DNA of 5,400 nucleotides from Bacteroidales bacterium UBA3709 (GTDB lineage: Bacteria > Bacteroidota > Bacteroidia > Bacteroidales > UBA932), in the NCBI GenBank assembly GCA_002372015.1, contig DFIA01000089.1, forward strand, positions 1 to 5,400, read 5' to 3'. Shown in pieces: positions 1-5,400 of this stretch. Under the pieces are notes generated by a model that saw only the letters and a list, made by a program, of their open reading frames with translations, had not been told where the DNA came from and searched no databases. Within the stretch, counting starts at the first letter, position 1, and each line of letters begins with the position of its first letter. Made by a program: the position numbers and the translations under genes.

Positions 1-510
1 CATACCATCTGAAAAATCATCAGCCCACTCCCACTCCTGGCCGCCAAAAAGAGGTTGACCTGTTTTATCCATATAAAAATGTTTGCCATCCTTTGGTACA
101 CGGGCAATTCCATCAAAGAAGCGGCCGCTGCCGCAATCTTTCATAGTAAAGAGCAGATTGCCATTGAGGTCGAAATAAAAATTTTCTTCGTGATTTTTGT
201 GGCAGCAGATAATACCCTCCGAATATTTGAATACAGAATAGCTATACTCAAACGGAATTATAATATTCCCCATCTTGTCTATCACCCCCAACTTACCATC
301 CTTATTGATAACCGAGGCACGTCCCTGACTAAAGCCCATTACGGTTTCGGCTCCCTCTATTACCTTTGCAATAGCTTCAAGGTCACACTCTTTCTGCGGA
401 ACTGCCTTAATATCGGTCTGCTCTATAGCAGTGCTATCTTTATTGGTGCCGCAGGCCCCCGCCATAAAAAGGCATCCTACCAGCAAAAAAATAAATGAAA
501 TCTTCTTCAT
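1..510 (-). CDS. WG-repeat lipoprotein, 3' end beyond window
   Basis: Partial gene: the reverse strand is open from an ATG at 508-510 to the left edge (170 codons, no stop). Residues 1-20 form a lipoprotein-type signal peptide: MKK, a hydrophobic core, then M-A-G-A-C with C20 as the probable lipidated cysteine. An earlier L-V-G-C ends at C13 but leaves a very short core. From about residue 58 the protein has WG-type beta repeats: FSQGRASVINKDGKLGVIDK, then GNIIIPFEY; a second unit at about 95-122 (FDLNGNLLF); a third at about 132-155 (FFDGIARV, FYMDKTGQPLF); and the start of a fourth at FSDGM. Such repeats form exported binding or structural domains, but no specific ligand can be named. The start lies 2 bp after the stop of the upstream YARHG gene, so any ribosome-binding region is inside that gene and translational coupling is likely. 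Family call is firm; function is unknown. Confidence 0.88.
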   Translation of the reverse strand, partial: MKKISFIFLLVGCLFMAGACGTNKDSTAIEQTDIKAVPQKECDLEAIAKVIEGAETVMGFSQGRASVINKDGKLGVIDKMGNIIIPFEYSYSVFKYSEGIICCHKNHEENFYFDLNGNLLFTMKDCGSGRFFDGIARVPKDGKHFYMDKTGQPLFGGQEWEWADDFSDGM

Positions 511-512
511 AG

Positions 513-1466
513 CTAATCATTTTTTCTGTTCTCAGCACTCTTTATAAGGTTTAATGCAATATCCTCATCTATAGTGGTTGTTATGCTACCGTTGTCTTCT
601 ACAGGCTTGTACCAGAATTTAGACGAGAAATATTTTTGTAAATCCGGCGATGTAAAATTATACCCCTTGCGGGCAAGTATTTCATTGCGCATAAGGCGCA
701 AATCTTTTTTGCTATAATTGTAAAGCATTGTAAGATTGATAATCTGATGGGCGGTAAAAGGCCATCTGCCCTCCCCCTTATCTATATGCATCAGAGTAGC
801 GTATAGGCTACCCTTGCTATAAACATCAGATTCTTGATCATATACAGCGTTATGTAGTTCCAAACCCTCAGTTGTAAAGGAGAAAAAGTATGCCTTATTG
901 GCAACTTTTATAACATTTACAGGAGTATCATACTCTTCTCCAAAAGTGAATTTTGTCATCTGCGGCACATCGCTGCCCAATAAGCACTTGCTGTAGTCGA
1001 ATATATACTTCTCACCATTTTTGTCAACATACTCTCCGTTGAGCTGACTCTGCATATCGCGGCATATCTGCTCATACAGGTCCACATCCTCAAAAGGAAA
1101 AAGCAAATCTGCTGCTATGCCATCATGATATGCAACAATAAATTTACGACTATTCTCTACATCGTTGATATACACAGCCTTATCCCCAATCTTACCAAAA
1201 GGCACATACCCGAACTCCTTGTTTTCCTCTGTGCAATCAATAATAAACTCCGTAGGTTTTTGCGTTTTTTTGAGGATAAAACTATAGCCTCCCTCATGGC
1301 AGCTACCGCCAATAAAAAGAATGTGATCTGCTTTCTCTTCTGCACTAAAGGCCAATGAGCCGTCCATCCAAGCATAGCTTTTCTTAAACATCTGAGCATT
1401 TGCGCTCTGAAAGCACGCACCCATAAGCATAAAAAGGGGCGCAAGTAAAAATAGAAACTTCTTCAT
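513..1466 (-). CDS. Exported protein with C-terminal YARHG-like domain
   Basis: Complete 317-residue protein. Residues 1-24 are an export signal. It can be read as a lipoprotein (LMGAC, C18) or as a signal-peptidase I substrate (SANA before Q25), and I cannot decide between them. The C-terminal section, about residues 240-310, resembles the YARHG domain: L246-T-M-L-Y-N-Y-S, then DLRLMRNEILARKGY at 255-269, then SPDLQKYFSSKFWYKP at 273-288, ending in a short helix (DEDIALNLIKSAENRK). The name-giving YARHG is ARKG here. That domain occurs in extracytoplasmic bacterial proteins of unknown role. Residues 25-235 match nothing I recognise; they are rich in short beta-like stretches and hold four cysteines (56, 78, 135, 161). 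It is the first gene of an operon with the WG-repeat lipoprotein, 2 bp apart, and has a good promoter upstream. The start ATG at 1464-1466 is fixed by the signal peptide. No Shine-Dalgarno sequence is visible, as is common in Bacteroidota. Confidence 0.85.
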   Translation of the reverse strand: MKKFLFLLAPLFMLMGACFQSANAQMFKKSYAWMDGSLAFSAEEKADHILFIGGSCHEGGYSFILKKTQKPTEFIIDCTEENKEFGYVPFGKIGDKAVYINDVENSRKFIVAYHDGIAADLLFPFEDVDLYEQICRDMQSQLNGEYVDKNGEKYIFDYSKCLLGSDVPQMTKFTFGEEYDTPVNVIKVANKAYFFSFTTEGLELHNAVYDQESDVYSKGSLYATLMHIDKGEGRWPFTAHQIINLTMLYNYSKKDLRLMRNEILARKGYNFTSPDLQKYFSSKFWYKPVEDNGSITTTIDEDIALNLIKSAENRKND

Positions 1467-1527
1467 AGTTTATCTGTTTATAGTTTAAGATTCTTTAATT
1501 TATCTTTTGCGGAAGATACTTATATGG

Positions 1528-1558
1528 CAAAAATAGTAAGAAATCGGATATTCTCAAA
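1528..1558 (-). promoter_or_regulatory. Bacteroidota-type promoter for the YARHG/WG operon
   Basis: Read on the minus strand, TTTG (1555-1558) is followed by exactly 19 bp and then TATTTTTG (1528-1535), a full match to the TAnnTTTG -7 box used by the primary sigma factor of Bacteroidota. Transcription would start a few bases further on, near 1521-1524, giving a leader of about 55-60 nt before the ATG at 1466. The motif is seen directly; its activity is inferred. Confidence 0.75.
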
Positions 1559-1708
1559 AATCGTTTAACTATCAGGGCTAACGCATCGTAATAGTGTTGC
1601 ACTGCTTGCTATAATCCAACTATATCTATTGTAATACCGATACTAAATTATTGTTACGTTTTTGTATAAGTTGAACGCTGTTTCGGAATAAATGCTTAAA
1701 ATCGCAAC

Positions 1709-3397
1709 ATGAATTTATTAGATATAGTATCAGCAATACTAGCTCTCCTATCTGGCATAGGTATCTTTCTGATAGCCTGCCAAATGATGAGTTCTAACTT
1801 AGAATCTGCAAGTTCTCGAAAATTAAAAGCCCTTTTCGCCAGTGCTTCTTCCAACAAATTGATTGGTGTAGGAATAGGTGCGGCAGGCACCGCCGTAATA
1901 CAGAGTTCCGGTGCCACAACCGTAATGACTATCGGTTTTGTTAATGCCGGCATTATATCGCTTACCCAAGCAGCTACTATAATCTACGGAGCCAATATAG
2001 GAACAACCATTACAGCACAAATTGTTGCTCTGGGAATGTTTGGAAAGAATGCAATATCCTCAACCCTTATATTCTCCTCCCTCACCGGCATTGGAGCATT
2101 TCTGATGATGTTTTCCAAGAAAGCTGCAAATAAAACCATAGGCGGAATACTCGCAGGCTTTGGAATGTTGTTTGTTGGCTTGTCGCTGATGAGCGGCTCA
2201 ATGGAAACTTTTGCAGCCCAAAACTCTGTAAAAGAATTTCTTGCAGGAATAAGCAATCCCCTACTTTTGGTTTTGATCGGAGCAATTCTAACAGCCATAA
2301 TTCAAAGTTCTTCTGTTATGACATCAATAGCCTTGGCTATGGTGGTAACGGGGCTCATTTCTCTTAATCAAGGTATAATGCTCACCCTTGGTTCTAATAT
2401 CGGCTCATGCGTTGTTGCCATACTGGCAGGCGTTTCCAGCGGAAAAAATGCAAGAAGAACCGCTCTTATACATCTGTTATTCAACTGTACCGGAGTAATA
2501 GTATTCCTGATAATAGGCTGGATACTAACCGCTACAACAAATGGGAACCTCAGCTTTGGAAGTATGCTAAGCAAGGCATTTCCGGGAGTGCCACAAACGC
2601 AGTTGGCAATGTTCCATACCTTCTTCAATACGGCCACCGTACTATTCATGCTGCCATTGACATCTGTGCTTGTTAAGCTCGTATGCCGCATTATACCAGA
2701 TCATATTGCAGAAGAACAAGATACAGGCATGCGCTTGCAATATGTAAACGACAACATGATAAAGACCGCACCTATTGCAGTGCAGCAAACAAAGCGAGAA
2801 ATTATCAGAATGGCAGATATTGCTATCACCAATGTGAATAGCTCCATAGACGCCATTGTTACAATGGATTTTTCTGTACTGAAGAATTTTGAGAAAAACG
2901 AAGAAGAATTAGACTATCTAAACCAAGCCTTAGTTGAATATATTGTAAGACTTTCTGCAGAAAACGGCATGAGCGAAAAAGACAGGCAATACCTATCTAC
3001 CACTCATAGGTCTGTAAGAGATATTGAGAGAATTGGAGACTACGCAGAAAATATCGTAGAGCATGCAAAAGTGCTGCAAAGCGCTTCTCAAACATTCTCA
3101 AAAGAAGCAAGGCAAGAAATATCAGAGTTGAAAGATAAACTCAACAGCTTATATACCAAAGCCATTGAAGCCTACACAAACGAAAACTTTGAAGCATTGG
3201 CAGAAGCCAATGTAATAGAAGAAGAAATAGACGATCTTACAGAAAAAATGGAAGAGAATCATGTAAGCCGTCTTTCAGAAGGAGTGTGTTCACCTGTTTC
3301 CGGAGCGCAATATCTATCCTTCTCGTCTGAAGCAGAAAGAATTGCAGACCACCTGATAAACGTAGCTAAAACCATCAGGGCGCTCACACAACCCTAA
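1709..3397 (+). CDS. Na+/phosphate cotransporter with C-terminal PhoU-like domain
   Basis: Complete 562-residue inner-membrane protein of the Na/Pi cotransporter family (NptA/SLC34-like, as in E. coli YjbB), about the usual length. Family members move inorganic phosphate with Na+; the E. coli homologue is linked to phosphate export, so direction cannot be read here. Residues 1-330 are hydrophobic and contain the family's internal duplication: GTAVIQSSGATT (QSS at 65-67) followed by GANIGTT (94-100), and again LTAIIQSSSVMTS (QSS at 199-201) followed by GSNIGS (228-233). Residues about 355-560 are soluble and PhoU-like. Their two three-helix halves carry the metal-binding-type motifs ERIGDYAENI (440-449) and AERIADHLINVAK (542-554). 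The gene stands alone: the neighbour upstream is divergent, the one downstream convergent, and no pst, phoB or phosphatase gene is in view. The ATG at 1709 opens directly into a first membrane helix; no Shine-Dalgarno sequence is seen. Confidence 0.95.
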   Translation: MNLLDIVSAILALLSGIGIFLIACQMMSSNLESASSRKLKALFASASSNKLIGVGIGAAGTAVIQSSGATTVMTIGFVNAGIISLTQAATIIYGANIGTTITAQIVALGMFGKNAISSTLIFSSLTGIGAFLMMFSKKAANKTIGGILAGFGMLFVGLSLMSGSMETFAAQNSVKEFLAGISNPLLLVLIGAILTAIIQSSSVMTSIALAMVVTGLISLNQGIMLTLGSNIGSCVVAILAGVSSGKNARRTALIHLLFNCTGVIVFLIIGWILTATTNGNLSFGSMLSKAFPGVPQTQLAMFHTFFNTATVLFMLPLTSVLVKLVCRIIPDHIAEEQDTGMRLQYVNDNMIKTAPIAVQQTKREIIRMADIAITNVNSSIDAIVTMDFSVLKNFEKNEEELDYLNQALVEYIVRLSAENGMSEKDRQYLSTTHRSVRDIERIGDYAENIVEHAKVLQSASQTFSKEARQEISELKDKLNSLYTKAIEAYTNENFEALAEANVIEEEIDDLTEKMEENHVSRLSEGVCSPVSGAQYLSFSSEAERIADHLINVAKTIRALTQP

Positions 3398-3403
3398 ACG
3401 ATA

Positions 3404-4492
3404 TTAGTCTAAATTGCCTTTTAGCAGGGAAAATGTATAACTGAAAAACTCCCGCGGAGAACACCGCAAAGAAAAAGGAGTGTTGCGTAAAAAACGATAG
3501 AAAGTGTCTATTTTACGCTTGCCTGAAAATTTAGAAGTAGCTGTTTTCTTGCGACTTATGTTATAAAAACCAAAATTGCCGCCAGAAAACACTATGCGCT
3601 CAAAAGAAGAAAGTAGTTTGCGTATTTTTTTCGGTAAAGGCTGTCCGGCGTTTACGCTGCCCGAAAACATAGCGGTATCTAAACCAAAATAACGGCTTAT
3701 AAAAGCAAGTAGAACCTTGTTCCATGTTGCCACATGCGCTGCTTGGAAATACTCCTCCAATTGCACAGAGTCATAGGTGCAGTTAGATTCTGCCGAGTTG
3801 CCTGTAAAAGCCTTCAAACACACAACCATATCGCAAATCTGCCTAAGCCCCACACCAGGGCCCATGGCATGTTTCAGTATATGAGAAGAAAGCATAAGCA
3901 ATACAGCCTCAGTCGATGGCACCGGTGGAAGTTTCTCTAACCTTACATGCAAATCAAAGTAATAAGGATGAATATCTATACCAGGGCCTGAGTTACTAAA
4001 AAAACTGCGGTCTGGCCTACGCTGTGGAGCATAACCCTTCTCCTTAAAAAAAGAAACAGCCATCTGAAACTCAGACGGCTGAAAATACACATCAATATCT
4101 CCGCAAACCCTTAGATATGGTTCGGGATAGTATTTGGCAACTTCATGCCCCTTCATAAAAACCGGAGCTAATGAAGCACCTTTTAGTTCGCTAACCAACT
4201 TTTCTGTAAAAGATTCTACCTTGCGGCTATACCTCTCTATTCTCTCCGCCTCCATCATAAGCTTTAGGCTTATATTATCCGGCGGACACAGGTCAGAAGG
4301 TAATTTTTTTACGGCAGCATAAATAAGCCCCGTAACAGTGTGTGCCGCAGCCAAATCTAATATATTTCTCCAATCTTCTGCAGAAAGAGAAAATATCTGC
4401 TTGTCATTTGCAGCCTCGGCAGAACAATTCAGAGCAATTCTAAGGAGCGCAAGAAGCTTATGTTCAGCATCATTCCCAACAACTATACTCAT
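3404..4492 (-). CDS. NTP_transf_5-type nucleotidyltransferase
   Basis: Complete protein of the Pol-beta-like nucleotidyltransferase superfamily, closest to the uncharacterised NTP_transf_5 group. Numbered from the ATG at 4490-4492 it has 362 residues. Active-site features are in place: VFMKG (111-115), then RVCGDIDVYF (128-137) with the acidic pair D132 and D134, and FDLHVRL (179-185), where D180 is the likely third metal ligand. A helical part follows with LLMLSSHILKHAM (198-210) and GLRQICDMVVCL (215-226), also typical. The basic C-terminus (about 313-362) has hydrophobic stretches that might lie on a membrane. A GTG sits directly before the ATG and follows a TGA, so the start is GTG or ATG; I prefer ATG. 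The gene follows the PqqD-like gene by 20 bp, a pairing common in Bacteroidota surface-polysaccharide or peptide-modification clusters. Substrate is unknown. The stop is 6 bp from the stop of the convergent phosphate transporter. Confidence 0.85.
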   Translation of the reverse strand: MSIVVGNDAEHKLLALLRIALNCSAEAANDKQIFSLSAEDWRNILDLAAAHTVTGLIYAAVKKLPSDLCPPDNISLKLMMEAERIERYSRKVESFTEKLVSELKGASLAPVFMKGHEVAKYYPEPYLRVCGDIDVYFQPSEFQMAVSFFKEKGYAPQRRPDRSFFSNSGPGIDIHPYYFDLHVRLEKLPPVPSTEAVLLMLSSHILKHAMGPGVGLRQICDMVVCLKAFTGNSAESNCTYDSVQLEEYFQAAHVATWNKVLLAFISRYFGLDTAMFSGSVNAGQPLPKKIRKLLSSFERIVFSGGNFGFYNISRKKTATSKFSGKRKIDTFYRFLRNTPFSLRCSPREFFSYTFSLLKGNLD

Positions 4493-4512
4493 CACTCAGG
4501 CAAATAGTGCAT

Positions 4513-4794
4513 CTACTTTATCAAGCCATATTGGAGCCACATTTCAAGAGTATGCTCCACCTCCTCCTTTGCTCTGTTAAGATCTATCTTATACTCATTC
4601 ACAACAGCATTGGCCAAAGCATCTACATCAAAAACCTCCAATCGCTGAGCCGTTTGAAAAAGAAAAGCAAAACTCGCATTCACCTCCAAGGCAAATGGTT
4701 TTTGCCCATCTTTCGGATAAACCATTACAAGAAATTTGCCCTTTAACTCGCGTAAAGAACAATCCTCAAACAATCTATATTGTTTAGCAATCAT
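4513..4794 (-). CDS. PqqD-like small protein (possible RRE fold)
   Basis: Complete 93-residue protein, the usual size of stand-alone PqqD family members. The first 40 residues read as a beta-hairpin region (YRLFEDCSLRELKGKFLVMV, ALEVNASF). Next come helices resembling the PqqD winged-helix part: SFAFLFQTAQ (41-50), DVDALANAVVNEYKID (56-71), and RAKEEVEHTLEMWLQYGLI (74-92), matching the family pattern of a helix ending in a 'G-hydrophobic-I' turn. In PqqD and related RiPP recognition elements this fold binds the leader of a precursor peptide. In Bacteroidota many copies sit beside a nucleotidyltransferase or kinase in surface-glycan clusters, and their partner is unknown. Its start codon overlaps the stop of an 18-codon frame (ATGA), and an intrinsic terminator lies 20 bp upstream. 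The nucleotidyltransferase gene follows by 20 bp in the same direction. Confidence 0.75.
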   Translation of the reverse strand: MIAKQYRLFEDCSLRELKGKFLVMVYPKDGQKPFALEVNASFAFLFQTAQRLEVFDVDALANAVVNEYKIDLNRAKEEVEHTLEMWLQYGLIK

Positions 4795-4847
4795 ATTTGC
4801 TTATTAAACGTATAAAAAAGTCTTGGCAGAAAGCCTAAAAGACGCAT
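4791..4847 (-). other. 18-codon open frame coupled to the PqqD gene
   Basis: An ATG at 4845-4847, placed directly after a TAA, opens an 18-residue frame reading MRLLGFLPRLFYTFNKQI. Its TGA (4791-4793) overlaps the ATG of the PqqD gene as ATGA, the classic coupling arrangement. The whole terminator hairpin and its T-run lie inside this frame. It could be a leader peptide, a chance frame, or the surviving 3' end of a lost gene; the residues look like the basic-hydrophobic tail of some glycosyltransferases. There is no Shine-Dalgarno sequence and no independent support, so this is a candidate only. Confidence 0.25.
4814..4843 (-). terminator. Intrinsic terminator or attenuator before the PqqD gene
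   Basis: Read on the minus strand, GTCTT (4839-4843) pairs with AAGAC (4820-4824) and GGC (4833-4835) pairs with GCC (4825-4827). A 3-nt bulge (4836-4838) sits between the two stems, the loop has 5 nt, and six T (4814-4819) follow directly. The plus strand has no T-run after the hairpin, so it acts leftwards. It lies after the glycosyltransferase and only 20 bp before the PqqD start, so it either ends the upstream unit or throttles read-through into pqqD and the nucleotidyltransferase. Stem strength is modest. Confidence 0.6.
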
Positions 4848-4897
4848 TTACACATAAACTCTCTTAACGGCTCCTAATAGTTTTCTGCTGCATTTAA

Positions 4898-5400
4898 TTA
4901 TGCCTTACCCCTAAAAAGCAAGCCATAGTAAAGTTTACTTACGGCAAAGCAATACAACCAAACCAAAGGATAAAGATGCAGTTGAGCAAACTTCTGTACA
5001 AGGCGTGTGCGCAATGGCTGAATTTTATTCTGCCCTATATACTTATTCGACTCCGGAAACCACTTATGCCAAAGCTTATACTGGCTATACTTGCCTGTAA
5101 ACAAAAACGGCAGTTTTACATTAAGCTTAAAGAACTCCACATACTTCTCAATATCGTCCACTTGCCAATTCTTCAACCAAGCCAACACACGCTCCGTATT
5201 GTATAATGTATCATCGAGATGCCTCTGAGAAAAAGTACTCGTTAAAGCACTTGCATTAGTTTTAATGTAATGATATAGGGCTTTAGGCAAGTATGCAACT
5301 CTCTCAGACATAGTGCCTAACATAATCATTGTCATATCTTCGCCCATAGAATGTCCAGAAGGAAAGCGCACTCCACCGTTACCGATACTTCCATCTACAC
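4898..5400 (-). CDS. Family 2 glycosyltransferase, C-terminal part
   Basis: Partial gene: 166 residues are visible and the frame stays open to the right edge, so the start is outside. A GTG at 5369-5371 is an internal valine, because the conserved sequence continues upstream of it (VDGSIGNGG before VRFPSG). The fragment has the late part of a GT-A fold: RFPSGHSMGEDMTM, with GED as the usual catalytic-site acidic motif, then VAYLPKALYHYIKTNASALT, the typical 'hydrophobic-P-lYhY-nsS' stretch of GT2 enzymes. The last roughly 40 residues are basic and aromatic (LHLYPLVWLYCFAVSKLYYG) and may form a membrane-associated helix. Such enzymes transfer a sugar from a nucleotide donor in making capsule, O-antigen or other surface glycans; donor and acceptor cannot be told. 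It runs in the same direction as the PqqD and nucleotidyltransferase genes, 103 bp ahead of them. Confidence 0.88.
   Translation of the reverse strand, partial: VDGSIGNGGVRFPSGHSMGEDMTMIMLGTMSERVAYLPKALYHYIKTNASALTSTFSQRHLDDTLYNTERVLAWLKNWQVDDIEKYVEFFKLNVKLPFLFTGKYSQYKLWHKWFPESNKYIGQNKIQPLRTRLVQKFAQLHLYPLVWLYCFAVSKLYYGLLFRGKA

Noticed and set aside
121..128. GCGGCCGC 8-bp GC palindrome in AT-rich DNA, suggesting a cloning junction
   Set aside because: The WG-repeat reading frame runs through it without a break, and both flanks are normal coding sequence.
55..498. 147-codon plus-strand open frame
   Set aside because: It is antisense to the WG-repeat lipoprotein, whose signal peptide and repeats are convincing; the translated plus-strand frame shows no family features.
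1593..1603. AGTG-TTG-CACT short palindrome between the divergent genes, a possible operator
   Set aside because: The arms are only 4 bp, there is no second copy, and it lies well away from the recognised promoter.
1610..1615. TATAAT on the plus strand, with TTGCAC nearby
   Set aside because: The spacing between the hexamers is only 7 bp, and Bacteroidota do not use the E. coli-type consensus.
1655..1664. TACGTTTTTG upstream of the phosphate transporter, a possible -7 box on the plus strand
   Set aside because: The match to TAnnTTTG is imperfect (two extra T, or last base wrong) and no TTTG/TTG lies at the right distance upstream. The real promoter of this gene stays unresolved.
3444..3467. 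GCGG/CCGC hairpin with a T-run after it on the minus strand
   Set aside because: The stem is 4 bp, five bases separate it from the T-run, and it lies inside the nucleotidyltransferase coding region before its stop.
4338..4746. Two overlapping plus-strand open frames of about 80 codons
   Set aside because: They lie antisense to the nucleotidyltransferase and PqqD-like genes and show no recognisable domain; the minus-strand reading explains the region.
4898..5371. GTG at 5369-5371 as a start codon for a 157-residue protein
   Set aside because: The frame is open upstream to the window edge and the added residues fit the glycosyltransferase family, so the GTG is an internal valine of a longer protein.

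Overview
The window looks like chromosomal DNA from a member of the Bacteroidota, probably Bacteroidales. The DNA is AT-rich and start codons lack clear Shine-Dalgarno sequences. A near-perfect Bacteroidota-type promoter (TTTG, 19 bp, TAnnTTTG) is present, and the protein families (WG-repeat lipoprotein, YARHG-domain protein, Na/Pi cotransporter fused to PhoU, stand-alone PqqD with an NTP_transf_5 protein) are familiar from that phylum. This assignment is inference; no rRNA, tRNA or marker gene is present, and genus cannot be given.

Layout. (1) Positions 1-1466, minus strand: a two-gene operon of exported proteins. The first gene encodes a 317-residue protein with a C-terminal YARHG-like domain. 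Two bases after its stop codon begins a WG-repeat lipoprotein, cut off by the left window edge. A canonical promoter lies about 60 bp upstream of the first gene. (2) 1467-1708: divergent intergenic region. (3) 1709-3397, plus strand: a complete Na+/phosphate cotransporter with a cytoplasmic PhoU-like tail. (4) 3404-5400, minus strand: in transcription order, the C-terminal part of a family 2 glycosyltransferase (cut off by the right edge), a 103-bp gap with an intrinsic terminator, a PqqD-like small protein, and a Pol-beta-superfamily nucleotidyltransferase (NTP_transf_5 type). The last gene converges on the cotransporter with only 6 bp between stop codons.

How the genes relate. The exported YARHG/WG pair and the phosphate transporter are separate transcription units. 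The glycosyltransferase, PqqD and nucleotidyltransferase look like the tail of a cell-surface polysaccharide or peptide-modification cluster that continues past the right edge.

The least ordinary part is the 103-bp gap. An 18-codon open frame there spans the terminator hairpin and ends in an ATGA overlap with the PqqD start. It could be an attenuator leader, a tiny peptide, or the remnant of a lost gene end. No mobile element, CRISPR array, RNA gene or long repeat was recognised.
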